The position numbers and the translations under genes are program-made. Shown piece by piece: positions 23,053 to 35,800 of a stretch of DNA of 64,000 nucleotides; the stretch's first letter is position 1, and the number at the start of each line of letters is the position of its first letter. Source of the DNA: Mansonella perstans. Its lineage: Eukaryota > Nematoda > Chromadorea > Rhabditida > Onchocercidae. Where the stretch lies: the NCBI GenBank assembly GCA_037074765.1, contig JBAMDO010000101.1, forward strand, positions 62,001 through 126,000. Direction: 5' to 3'. The notes under the pieces are model-generated. The model ran no database searches. It had not been told where the DNA came from and worked only from the letters and a program-made list of their open reading frames with translations.

Positions 23053-25447
23053 GATATTTTAGGAATAATTCATTATCCAGTATTTTTTGATAATTAATGA
23101 GTTTGCGTTAAATTTTGACAAATGACTTATGACAAATTAGTTTGAACTTCAGAAGATGAAACTTTGTTTACAGTTGATCAAAAGAGAAACTTAACTGCTG
23201 GCAATTCATAATACCTGTTCGGTTTGTGACAGAATTTTTCTCGTATACAAAATTTTCTCTCGTTGAGAATTGGAAAAGATATATTAATGAATCTTGGTGG
23301 TAATTTGGGATCTTCAGTGTGATCATTTTCAGGCTGATACTACTGAAAGGCCCGATCCTTTCTTCTGCTCATGCTTTGAGAAATTAGAATGATGAGTAAC
23401 ATTCAGAAGACAACAATGGCCTAGGTCTGATAAGTTTATCAGAAAATTATAAGCATCGAAATTGATTGAAATATTTCAATATTTCAAGTGATTAGAAATC
23501 TTTTTTAGCGTTTTTAATTTAAGTAATTTGATTCCAACGTTAAATTTAGCGCCAAAAAGTTTTTTTGTTTGATCACTGCTGAATGAAAAACTTATCTGTC
23601 TCAATAATTAGTTTCACATTGTCACTTCAGTACATGTGTCATTTCTCGTTGAACGAAAGGAACATTTCATAAGTGATATGAGAGACAGATGTAACATGCA
23701 AGTTGAACTTTGAACCCATGATAAATCATTGGAATTGAATTTCGTTCACATGCAACAAGCATGGATAGGTCTTATTTACATCACGAATGCCTCAGTGCAT
23801 TATATTAACTGCAGTTAATTAGTAATGTGCATTAGTAATGCACGCTCGTTTCAATAACACACAACAATTTTGCTGTGCGTGAATGTGTCACACGGAACAC
23901 GTATTACGTGGAACAAGGATGTTACAGTACAAATGAATGGTAACATATATAGTGGAGGAAAGAGGATATGATTGATGAAGGAATGCGACCGATTATTGGG
24001 CACACTGACTGAATCGAGATCGAGATGAAAGGAAAGGAGTACGAAGAACAGGAGAAGAAATGATATGAAGGAAGAGGAAAAGGGTAGTTGGTTGGAGTGA
24101 CGACCGACGACCATTCGTCCAATGTCGATAAATCGATCATATGAAAAGAGGAACGGGGATGAAGGAGAGCGGGGAAAGGTGGAAAACTTGAAATTTTGTC
24201 AAAACATTACTGGTAACAGAGAGAAGAGCATGATGTGGGGGAAAAAGGAGAGCGGAAAAGAGAGGAAGAAAAAGTTCATTGAAGGGACAATACGGCGCTC
24301 CATTGTGATTGTAGTTGATAGAATAACAGTTAGACGGCAACTGACGGCAGATGGCAACTGACGACCCATCGCTACGACGCAAGGACAGGATAGAGTCGAT
24401 TTAGATTTCTCGTCTGAATAAGTGGCTTCCTCTGTTTGTCTAAATGGCTTGTTTGATATATTTACTTGTTAGCATCCAACCGTCTTCCATAGTATTTGCA
24501 ATATTTCAGCCTTATGTTATAGGTGGTTCAATTTTACGACTTTTTCGCAATTTCTGGAGAGCGATTTAATTTTTAAATTTTTTCTCTTTTTTATTTTACA
24601 AAGTTTTCTTTCTCCATTTATCTGTATGTTAATGCATTCTCTTCATTCCTGTTCACTGCAGAAGTACCACCATGTGAAAATGTATATTTTTTGTTGATGA
24701 AGTTTGAAGTTTGATGAAGTGAAATGTACACACACACACACATATATATATATCCAAATAATATATGTGTGACACTTAGGCGGCTTACTTGACTTTATGC
24801 CATAACTTTATAAATTGCCACTTCATAACTGCCCATTTCATGACTTTATAAATTTTAAGCAATACTCTGCTTTACTGTCAAAGGAAGATAAAATACGAAA
24901 ATATGGATGAGCAAGCTTGGTCTCATTTAATCAGATCCATAGATTTGACATTCAGTCCAAAAAAAGTCTGCTTAGCTTCCTAAAGCTTTCAATAATATGT
25001 GTACAACATTGACACAATCATGTCAGGATGACCCATCCAGAAACTCTCTGTAGGTCTTTGATTGCTTTGACAATTTCAACTTTGTCCGATCACAAAGGTT
25101 AGAAATGTCAAAGGGAAATTCCCTGCTAATTTTAGAAAAAAAAACCAGCTCTCCCTCTTAACTATCTTCCATTCTTGTCATAATTTCTAACCTCTCTGTT
25201 CAATTTTATTATTTAAATTAAATTCCAAGTTTCACAGGCAAATAAAGGAAATTGTATTTTAGAATAAATATATCTAAATTCAAATTACCATTGCCAAGCA
25301 TTTCCGTCCAATTCTCGCAAATGAATGCATCGATGAATTTCCCCTTTGTCTCAAGAATGTATATTGCTAGTTGTTAGTTCCCTCTTATTTTGTCGTCTGT
25401 CACTTGCTTCCTTATTCATTCCAGATATACAAATTTTTTCTTTCTAG
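23053..25447. other. intergenic, no supported gene
   Basis: Contains a purine-rich block at 23940-24290 that keeps long frames open on both strands without splice support, a CA then TA dinucleotide run at about 24730-24755, and a small hairpin (GTGCATTAGTAATGCAC) near 23827-23843. The missing first exon of the FLYWCH gene should lie in its right part; I could not pick it out. Confidence 0.4.
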
Positions 25448-28400
25448 TGTAAAAAGAAAGTAAGAGCTGTTGTGCTTCATTTGCTGCAAGCTGCACAAGA
25501 AAAAACTTTAACATTTTTGCAGGTAAATTAAATTATGAAACGACAAATTAAATTACTGAAACGCTCTGACAGTCTTTTTTTTTCATTCATATCTAAGTCT
25601 CCGATTATCTCAATTCTTTTGGTTTCATTTAGGGAGAGAAGGAAGGGAATCAGGACATGGACTTATTGTCACAGTTAGTTGAAACATCAACCTGTAAACA
25701 ACTGTCCAATGAAATTGATCAAAAAGAGAGCGACTTAACTGCTACTACTGTCATTGGCTTAAGCAAAGATGACAGATTGAAAATCATAGAATCAGATGTT
25801 AACAGAATCGATTTGAATGCCGTGAAGTCAAATGTAGTTTGCAAGACGGAAGAGCTAAACATGGAGAACGGCGGCGATTCACCAAAATGTGGAATTGTGG
25901 AAAGCTTCATGTTGAAGGTTTTTTTCTCTGCTTACTTTTTTATTTTTTGAAAATTTAAAATTAGATTCGTGATCGATAAAAACTGCCGAAAAATTCGAAA
26001 AAAGTGTTGGTGAGGGAAGCATTGTGAGATGATGATGATGATGATAATGGAATTTGTGAATTTTGGCTGTGAAAATAAGAAAATGGCTAACATGGCTATT
26101 TTTTATGTTGACAGTTTCATAGTTATCTTTCTTCAGATGGCACCAAATTCAGGCGTTCAGATTTTTCGTTCAAAAAAGGGTTTCGAAAAATTGGCATATG
26201 AAGGATTTCTGTATAATTTGGACAAGCGTCATCAGAAATATGTGCTATGGCGATGTGAAATGAGCAAAAAACCAGGATACAAATGTAGTGGTCGAGTCCG
26301 GATGACCGAAAATTCCCTCGATGTAAAGTTCAATGTTCTCCTGAGCATTCTCCCATTCAAATAACTGGGTTTGAAACCATTTATGTTGTAGAGTTGTGCC
26401 ATCTCTCACTCTCACTGATCACGTGAAACACATGTTAATCATATATAACAGTTTCAAAATCAGGAATATTTTTCTTTTTCTTGACTTTCAATTATTTATG
26501 TATTCATTAGGTCAAATGTTAGTGAAGGTCAAATGTTTTTCTATTAAAACCTTCAAAAAGATAACATTTATTTATTGTAAAGAAAGGTTATAGATAGTTG
26601 GGCTCACGAATGTCGTCAGTAGCATTGCAATAAGATCCTAATAAATTTAGAGAGTTTAAGTTTAATCCGGTTTAAGTTTAGAAGGTTTAAGTTCAATCCA
26701 CTTATTTGTCTTATTCTGCTGTGGAAATTGTAATGTCGGGGTTGGGAAAGCCTAAACAGATCACGTTGTGAGGTTCTTTGTATGGTTTAAGTTTGGTCCT
26801 TCAAAGTACAAATAGCGCCTGTTTGTTAGCGCCAAATGAACTTCTTTCAGATGTATAGCGCACATTCACATCCACCAAATCCACTAAAAGTTGTCGCAGA
26901 TATACTGAAAGCACGGCTATATGCGGCTGCTGAAGATCCAACTAATAGTTCAAAATTTTTATATCATGAAGCAGTTCATTTGGCATCATTTGCCGGATCT
27001 TCAGGTAAAGGGCATTCAATTTGTCAAATGAAAAGCCCGTATAGTGCTTATTGAGAACAGAACTTCTACTCGAGCGATGGTATACTCTTTGACGGATTGT
27101 ATGCTTGAAATGATTGAAAAAAAAAAATTTCTGGAAAAGCTGGCGATGCTGTCTGCTATGCTAAATTATATTATTCATTCATTAATTAAGTTAGCATTTG
27201 AAAAACGGAATGTTTTTTAATTTTTACGATGTTTTGCTTTTTCTTCCTACTACAGCAAAGTAATTCTCTAAAATTCAAATTTTAGTAAATTAGGAACTCC
27301 TGTCATACTTATCATCTTAGAAGATCATTTTGAAGCTTCTTTGAAGAAAAAAGATCCAATAATAAATAAATGTTGGTATATTCCTTGAACATATTCCTTT
27401 GCTTGCTAACATTTCAGCCTTTCCAATTCTGCGACATATGTCGTCAACTGGAACTGATACTAAGCTTTGTTTATCGCTAGGACACTCTGCTAATTTCCTT
27501 AACATTTCGAGGTTATAGGTCTACCAAAACTTGGCTCAATGCAACGGGTGATTAGCAGGAAGCGACGTCATACACAAAAATTACTGGAAGAAAGCCTAAA
27601 TCCTGTTTCATTAGGTTATGACTCAAATAATGTTGCGTCAACATCAGCATCAAGCGATGGCAATTGTTCCATTAGTGATCTTTTGCAGACCGCCGAACGA
27701 TTGCAATTTCTTTTCACTCCCTCAGGAGGTAAAGTTTTTGATTTTTGCAATTTTAGCGCATCATAGACATTGTATCTTCATAGGCCTATTATGTACAGAA
27801 CGAATTATATGATAGCTTTTCGGAAAGAGCATGGCAGCCAATTTAATTTATCAGTCAGTGGTCATCTGATCTTGATTAGCCAGTGCGGTTTTTTCGGCAT
27901 GCTTAAAATATTTACTAGAACTTTTGCATCATAATTCAGACTCTGATTTGTTATTACACTGATATTTCCATCAGATACTCAAAATTGATGCATTTCTGAA
28001 GGATTCAAAGAAATTGGACTTAAAAATGCTAAAGAAATGAGAGGTGAAGATGACATTGACGAATCGAGTAATGTGAATAAATTGCGGACAAGTACGGATG
28101 ATAGGAAAGCTGAGATGTCAACGTTGCAGTCATTTTTTGCTGATACAATAACATCCGAAGAGAAAACGGAGTCTCCTTTTAAACCCTTGGTTAATCATTT
28201 TCACATTTCTTTCACTGCCTTTTATGACTTCTTTTACTTCACATACTCTTAACTTAAATTTACTTAAATCTTAACTTAAACTTAAATCTTGACTTAAATT
28301 CGGTGAACTTATTTTGGGCATTATAACAACATTATAATTTTTTTTTTTAATCACTTCTCATATTTTTAATTAGTTACTGAACTGTGTGTGAAAAATTTAA

Positions 28401-28461
28401 TTCTAATCAGAAGAGGTGTCGGAAAAGTTTAGTTTTTGGCTTTTGTCAACGGCAGAAATAA
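25448..28461 (+). CDS. FLYWCH zinc-finger protein (5' end not found)
   Basis: Probable nuclear DNA-binding protein. Exons with matching phases: 25448-25522, 25633-25917, 26137-26322, 26851-27004, 27519-27728, 28002-28189, and a short last exon 28411-28461 ending in TAA; about 382 residues seen. The FLYWCH finger starts in the third exon: FEKLAYEGFLY, then YVLWRC, then C nine residues later in GYKCSGR. It ends in the fourth exon with the histidine pair AHSHPPNP. The finger is therefore split by an intron exactly between Cys and His ligands. After the finger come LKARLYAAAEDP, a basic stretch SRKRRHTQK, a Ser-rich part and an acidic tail region. Such FLYWCH proteins in C. elegans include FLH-1 to -3 and PEB-1 (family knowledge). 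The end is uncertain: exon six could read on to a stop at 28252, but that tail looks like translated intron. An upstream first exon with the ATG is missing. Confidence 0.75.
28240..28305. repeat. short tandem array of CTTAAATCTTAA type
   Basis: Repeated words ACTTAAA, TCTTAACTTAAA and CTTGACTTAAAT follow each other about six times. This is a simple low-complexity array in the last intron or 3' flank of the FLYWCH gene. Confidence 0.6.
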
Positions 28462-29060
28462 TATTGTACTCAAACAGCAGTATTATTAGTTCACAACAAT
28501 AAGAAGAACAAAAGTATACATATGCAATTAATTGGCAAGCAGTAATAAACAACCAATTTAATTAATTTCAATTAACAGATTCCTGTCGTTGTCTTTAGTA
28601 GTAATTAATTGTCACTCTCTGTTACAGTTACTTACCACTTTATCAATTGATTTCTAAAAGAGAAGTTGTCCTTGGTTATGCTGCTAGAAAGGCATCAAGT
28701 AGAAGGGAAAGAGAGAAGAATGATATGATACCGAATTGAAAAGAAATACCGGGCTGTAAAAGTGGCTCTGAGATTTTTTTGCATATTTATACATATCGAA
28801 AGTTAAAGGCGGAGCTTTGGTAATCTGCCACGGGTCATCATCGATGCTAACAGACCGTTGGCAGGGTTTCAGTCTGATTGCCTTAACTTTTTTTAAAAGT
28901 ATTTTATCATCCTGTTTTCGGTTTCTTTTATCATAATTATAATTACGGTAATCCAGTAATAGCTTTTAATTAATCATGCTGTTAGTCTTATAGTGTGATA
29001 TCATTGCTTTTCTTACAATTTATATTTGTTCAGAACTTATTTGATTAGAGGAACGGAGAT
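28462..29060. other. intergenic between FLYWCH gene and kynureninase
   Basis: AATAAA at 28544-28549 could end the FLYWCH transcript. Otherwise AT-rich with no exon seen. This spacer should hold the kynureninase promoter; no motif was recognised. Confidence 0.45.
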
Positions 29061-29120
29061 TGTGTTTTAGAAATGCTGCCTTATAGTCATTGTGTTTTAG
29101 AATTGCTGCCTTATAGTCAT
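29061..29120. repeat. perfectly phased 30-base tandem duplication
   Basis: TGTGTTTTAGAAATGCTGCC... at 29061-29090 is repeated at 29091-29120 with one mismatch (AAATGC versus AATTGC). It lies about 60 bases upstream of the kynureninase start codon, so it may be within its 5' flank or outron. Confidence 0.85.
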
Positions 29121-29182
29121 GAGATTTCTCAACTTTTTCCTATTGAAAACTTTATTTGTGATGTTTGCAGAGAAGTAGGCGA

Positions 29183-32100
29183 ATGGAAATCCAGATTCAT
29201 TTACAACGTATTGCTCAAGATATCGGCATATCAGATCTTACTTCATTTGATCTTGCCGAAGCGTTAGATGATGCAGATCCACTGAAATTTCTGCGCAATG
29301 AGTTTGCTTATCCAAAAATGAGAACTCTACCATATGGTAAGTTGTTTCCTGAAAAATTTCATGTTCTACAATTTTTGAAATCAGATGATGAGTCAGGTGA
29401 CCATTGCATATTTCAGTGCTTTTCACAAATCTGTCAACTGAATTTCAAAACATTTGTATGTTGTGTCATTAGGGGCGTTCTACGAACAGATTGGTGACAG
29501 CAAAAAAAGCTAAAAGTATGCAAGCATTATTGGCATGCTTTTATAAGACTTCATGTCAGCCATTTTGTGTTGTTTTCATGAAAGTGAAATATACAGACCC
29601 TTGTTCCGCTTGGATTATTTGTACAGCATAAGTGCAGTCAACTGTGTGTCGTTTTTTTTGCAGTTGACTTGTTATTAGTGAATGCTAACGATGATGCCAT
29701 TTACATGTGTAATTCATTAGGATTAATGCCAAAAGGTACGAAACATCTCATGGATGAGCAGTTCGAGAAATGGGCCAACATGTAAGTGTATGTTGTCCGT
29801 AAACATACTTTATCTTCATTATTATCATCCATACTATATGACTATATACTTCAGAGCGTTCTAGATTTGTATCGATGTCTCAATGCTTTTTTGATTTAAG
29901 TCTAAATTTAAGGAAAGCCAAAAAATGTAAAAAAAAATTTCTCATAAAATTTTAAAAACATTTAATTTCTCTCTTTTACATCAAAAAAGCAATAAAAGAG
30001 AATGACAGTTTCATTCTAGGGGTGTCTTTGGTCATTTCCAAGAGCCATTAGCATGGGCACACAGCGATGAATCGATACTTGATAGTATTGCGGATTTGGT
30101 TGGAGCTCAACGAACAGAAGTAGCTCTGATGAATAGTTTAACTGTCAATTTGCATATTTTGTTGGTAAGTAGTAATTTCAATAAAACTGAAGAGAAATTA
30201 GAGAAATCCAAGATTTGGATCATTGATATTCAAGGATTTTTTTGATGTTCGAAATCCAAGATTTGGATCCTTAAATATAATTCGTCACAAATGTCACCAA
30301 TTGGGAATTTGTTTGTAGCTCGAGTTTTCTTATTTCCCACATTGCTCTTCGTATGAATGTACATGTCGTTTTTTTTTTCTCCCCGATGTATTTTTCCCTC
30401 AGTATAATTTTACTTTCAGTACTATTATAATCTGGAAATTGTTTGTTGCAGGCTGCTTTTTATAAGCCTACTGCAGAGCGCCATAAAATTCTCATTGAAT
30501 CAAAAGCATTCCCTTCAGATCATTATGCAATTGAGTCGCAGATTCGTTTAAAAGGATTTGCTGTTGAAGAAAGTTTAATGTGTATGCAACCGCGCGCCGT
30601 AAGTTTTTGTATTTCTTTTAAAATTGAAGGATTGATATAAGTTTTCAAATTCGTTTAAATTTTGGATTTTTTATCACATCTGAAATTTAAAGTTATGAAA
30701 GGTAGATGATTCAGCCTGATATGCTTTGATTTTCATTTCTCAGGTATGAAATATGTAACTCTGCTAAAGTTTTAACATCTTGAAATGAAGTTTTGTAAAT
30801 GATGACCCGAATATATCTTTTGAAATCTTTGAAAATATATCTTTTGAAACTATGAAATTAATCTTAGGTCATGCCGCATACTTTGATTCGAAATATTTAT
30901 AAAAATTTTATTCATCATTCTATAGGGTGATGACTGTATTCGAAATGACGATATTACAGCGCTAATTGAGGAACAGGGAGATAAGATAGCAATTATTTGG
31001 TTTAGTGCTATTCATTATTATACGGGTCAGCTGTTTGATATAAGAAAAATAACCAAAGCTGGACATGATAAGGCAGGTATTTCAAGCTTTTCTTCGCAGA
31101 TCATTGGCAGCTTCCAATTTATGGCCAATTTATATTGCTTGGCTTATGTCTGTAATGAAACTATCCCATTATATTCATTTGTTCATTTCAGTGTAGTAAA
31201 TAAATTTGCTGAATTCGATTGCCTCTTCTTCAGGGATGCCTTGTTGGCTGGAATTTAGCGCATGCATTTGCAAATGTTCCATTGTCATTGCATGAATGGG
31301 ATATTGATTTTGCGTGTTGGTCTACCTATAAGTATAGTTGTTCTGGTGCTGGTGGTATTGGTGGCTTTTTTGTGCATAAACGTTTTGAAAATGATAGTCG
31401 TGAAAGGATGGTTGGTTGGTGGGGAAACAAGAAGGAAACTCGTTTCATCACGGATAATCGTCAGTTTCGGATTGTAACATTTATTTTTCTTCATTTTAAT
31501 TGTTCTTTATGCAAAATTAAGGTATTCTTGGTTTGCTTGCAAACCTTCCATAATTTATATCACGCATGATATTTGGAATCTCCGATCATTAACATTCTTA
31601 TACTGACACTACCAAAATCTCCCGGTAATTTCAGGACAATGCGCTTGGTGGACTGTATGCTAGCTTCACATACCATAATTAGATAAGGAAGAAATTTTCT
31701 CTATCAAAATTCGAACTGGATTTTTAGCTCAAATCTAAGTAGTGATTCAGGCAGGTTAATGGTTAAACTGATTTTGTTTCTAGAATTAGATTTGGATAGT
31801 GGTGCAGCAGGTTATCGTATTAGTAATCCACCGATGATGCTTATGGTTCCATTGATTGCTTTTTTAGAGGTAATATATCACTTTCTGCGATTTCAGAACA
31901 TAACACATCATACAAGAAAATTGAATCAGATGATAAGTTGCTAGTGATGCAATCTCAGAATTATTATCTTGTTTTATGTATACTAAATATAGTGACTCAA
32001 AGTTGCGCAGTGGAACTTAGATGATTATTTGGCTCAGTGATTATTTGACTTGGATCAGCAAAAAATAAAAATGCTTTTCTAGGTGCTTTCAAAAACAACA

Positions 32101-32820
32101 ATGCAGGATTTGCGAAGAAAATCCTTGTTACTTACCGGTTATTTGGAATATCTTATCAATCATTTTCTCAGTCCATCTTCGTTAAATCGCAGGACTAAAA
32201 AGGTTTTCATTTGGTGAAACAAATAGATATTTGCGCACCGTCCGCGTATTCATTTTTTTTTTAAAACAAATCATTTGTAATTTTAAATCAGTACTACGAA
32301 TCATCGAATCGTTTGAGGCACTGTTTAAAGAGATCTTGATCTTAAATATTAGTAGAAATGTTTGTTTCTTTAACTCGGTAAAGTTTTTCCACTTGTTTTC
32401 TTTTTTATTTCACACTTCATTGTTTAAGGTAATGTGTAAAATCATGACACCATCTGATCCTGAACAACGTGGATGCCAGCTTTCGCTGAAATTTAATGTT
32501 GACATATCACTTGTGTACGATGAATTAGTTAGAAGGGGTGTTGCGGTATGTTTAGTTTAAATTATATATCAGAATGAAAAGAGTTTTTTTTTTTTTTCCA
32601 TAGATATTTGTTCGTAGATTTTCCAGTTTGAAAGATTGCCTGTTCAATAATTTCTCGTGTGATGTTCCAGAGGTTTTCCACTTTCTAGGTTGATAAGCGA
32701 CATCCTGATGTGATACGTGTGACACCGGTACATTTATATAATAGTTACACTGATGTTCACCGTTTCATGCGAGCACTGTTGGATTCATTAATTGCTGTTG
32801 AAAGTGATCGTGAGAAATAA
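29183..32820 (+). CDS. kynu-1: kynureninase (L-kynurenine hydrolase)
   Basis: Cytosolic PLP enzyme that splits L-kynurenine and 3-hydroxykynurenine into anthranilate or 3-hydroxyanthranilate plus alanine, in tryptophan breakdown and de novo NAD synthesis. Ten exons with consistent phases: 29183-29336, 29664-29781, 30020-30164, 30452-30598, 30926-31072, 31234-31459, 31784-31869, 32083-32202, 32429-32545, 32689-32820; 463 residues, against 465 in human KYNU. Family marks: [54 protein letters not shown], the PLP lysine in CWSTYKY followed by [24 protein letters not shown] and the C-terminal [14 protein letters not shown]. The start is the first ATG; a TTTGCAG acceptor 12 bases before it looks like a spliced-leader addition or 5'-UTR splice site. 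Intron 5 needs a GC donor (AAG|GCAGGT at 31073). AATAAA lies at 32897-32902. It appears complete and functional. Confidence 0.96.
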
Positions 32821-35800
32821 TTATGATTCGAGCTTCGCCCTGTGTCAAAAAAATATAAGGAATGTATTTGAATGTTTGGCAGTGTCTTATTTTCCAAATA
32901 AAAAATCTCTTGCATGTAATATGAGTTCGAGAAAACTGTATAGTTCTCTTATATTTTTCGAATAAAGATTATTAGCATTTATTAATTGATGGAAATTTCG
33001 TTAATTTTAACAATTTATGCAAGTCATGTCAATATTTTAAAGTTTTTTTAATCCAATAGAATATTTATTAGATGATTAAAGTAATGGAATAGCTTAGCTC
33101 AATTAGCCCAATTATATGGGACTAAGTCATATTAGTCATATCTGAAAATATGATCGTAAGTGATTTTTTCGTTGGATGGAGGAGTACTGTGCGAAGAGCG
33201 ATAAAAAATTATATTAAACTTCATTCATAGTAATATGATCTATACGATCCAATTAATTTGCTGTTCTAGGAATAAACTTCAAATTTGCGCCTGAAATTGT
33301 CTTAGTTAAAGATCAGATAAGTCAGATCTAGATTTTCTCGTATATTCGACCCCTTTCCAATGAAAAGTTTCATTTTTCATATTCAAAGTTAATTAGTTTC
33401 ATTTTGTTTGTTGCAAACAAAGAATGAAACTTGTAGTATTATTATTAATGGCATTAGACCAAGCAATCAACACGGTATAGAGTGAACAAATTTGTCAGAC
33501 TGAAATCTCAATTTATGATGAAGTGAAATATGATCTTTGATTGAAATCATGTGGGAAGTAATTATTTCCAGGCAATTTTCTCTTGCATAAATTGCAGCAA
33601 ACAATTTAGCAGTTCTTTTGTTAGCGAGGAGATTAGTTAATTAGATATGTTATAATTAGTATGATAAAAAGAAACAGCCACTGGCAGAAATGTAATTTTA
33701 ATTATTTTCTTATTCGCAAATACCAAATTCCAACAGCAGACATTTTCCGCTTTTTTTAATTTTTCAAATTTCAAACTTTTTATGTAGTTTACTCTGCAGG
33801 CAAAAAATGTGCGTCGTTTTTCTGGCAAGAATGAATGCCTGAAAGGAAAATTGAGAATTGTTTGTCTGAGCCATATGTGGCACAGGCAATTGTGCAGAAA
33901 AAAGGTGCAAGTTTTATGAAGTGGAAAATTACAGAAGAAAATTTCTCAAAGCTTTTTAGTTGCTTCAGATAAAATTGGAACCAGATTATATATAGACTTC
34001 CTCACAAGAAGGAAAATGTAAGTCTTATGGGTATCTTATGGGTGGCAATAAAACGTCGTTCAGTGAATGGCACACAGATTTCGTGAAATGGGAAATTACC
34101 GAAGAAAATAACATATACTACTTATGGAAGTGGGTGATTTTGCAATTTTCAAATCAAAGTTTTTTTTTTGGTTAGAATTTTTTTCCCCGAGAAAAGACAT
34201 TAAAATCAGCGATTGTGATAAAACTGGAAATTGGAATATACATTGTTCATTGAAGCGTTATTTGTCTTCAGTTTGCATATAAATAATTCAGATGAAAGCT
34301 TGCAGAGACAATAAAGATATAAGAATATTTTTGAAAATTCTTAAATTCTTTGAAATTTTCGAAAATTTCATCTCAAATTTAAAATTTCATTGCTTTTATT
34401 TTTTTTCTTACTCTTTTCTTTAAAGCGAAACAAAAGTTTAAATTTTTTTCAAACTTTTCGCAGAAATGTTTTATCTCACCTTTCCATACACTACCACCAC
34501 CACTACGTCCTAACAACAACAAACACATCAAACCAATAATATCGATCAAGCAAATTGTGGCTTAAAAAGTTAATTATTCTCCAGTTACTGCTTGTTAACA
34601 CATATCCTTGTTTGTTTGTCTGTCATTTCAATTCATAACACGATACGATGTGATGTTCATTTGAGTCATCTCACATGTCACATCCTTCATATATCTTCAT
34701 ATACATTCCAGATTTGTTGCATTTGCTTCTTTGAAATGAAATGTCAGTAACTTATGAACATATGTTTCGTTTTTTCCCTTCAACTTTCTCTTTCTTTCTC
34801 TGTCAAAATCTTTGTAGCGAATTTCTTCTCCGTTACAATTTGTTTTATTCTGCTGCTGTGCTTTTCTCAGAAAAAAGTATTGTGTTATAATATATGACAC
34901 TTCTCTGGCAAGCTTTTCGGATATTTTGACAGGCAAAAAAATGAAAGGAAAAGAAGATTTGCTGCAATCATTGCTTCTTTTCTCTATTGACACATGCATT
35001 TGACGTTTTGTAATGAATGATCAAATTGTCGTGTGCTGAGTCATCGATCAATTTGATAATTTAAAAAAAATGAAGAAAGCATTTCCAACATTTAAACATT
35101 TGGTTATCCAGAAGGTTTCATTTTTTCCCTCTTCTCCTTCTCTCTCTCTTCCAGCAATTTGTAAAATATATTAATCAAATAGAAATCAGCTCACTGTTAA
35201 TGATTCATTCATATATCTTCAAGGGATAAAATTGAATTCATTTGTTCTAATATCTGCAAATAAATTTCAGTTTTTGAATTTTAATTAAACATCTTTTCAA
35301 TTTCAATCAATGCCTTATCGAAAAGCATTTTTCAAATTCTCAATTTGAACTGACTAAGTTTGCAGTGAATGTTAACTCAAACATTTTGTTTGTTTTATTT
35401 CTAAAATTTGAATATAAAAGCATTATTAGTCTTAGCAATTGGTAATGATTCGACAATTGCTAAAATGTTAAAATTCTTTCTCTTTCTCTGGCAACACAAA
35501 TATTTTTCCCTGAATTTTTAATTCCTAATTTAAATGTGAAGAAATTGAAAAGAACCGATCGATAATTTGACCAGGTACTCTTATGCACACAACGTTGTTT
35601 AAACACTTACATCAAACCAGTTATCAGTAAGTATTTGGATTTCTTTTCTTTCAATGCATTTTTTTGCCTTCAATTAACTTAGGCCTGTTTTCTGAATCTT
35701 TTTCGGTTTAATTTGCTGGTTCTTTTTGAATATACTCTTATCATTGATGATAATTGCTAAGGAAGGGTCCTAACTTGAAAAAACATCCAAATGAAATGCT

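Noticed and set aside
23851..24382. Several long overlapping frames on both strands
   Set aside because: The DNA is a purine-rich low-complexity block; frames stay open on both strands with no splice sites or family signal.
28190..28252. FLYWCH gene ending at the stop at 28252
   Set aside because: The tail would be T-rich and aromatic like translated intron; a GT donor at 28190 joined to a short exon at 28411 is preferred, though not proven.
31285..31494. Minus-strand 69-codon ORF
   Set aside because: Shadow of kynureninase exon 6, which contains the PLP-binding lysine.
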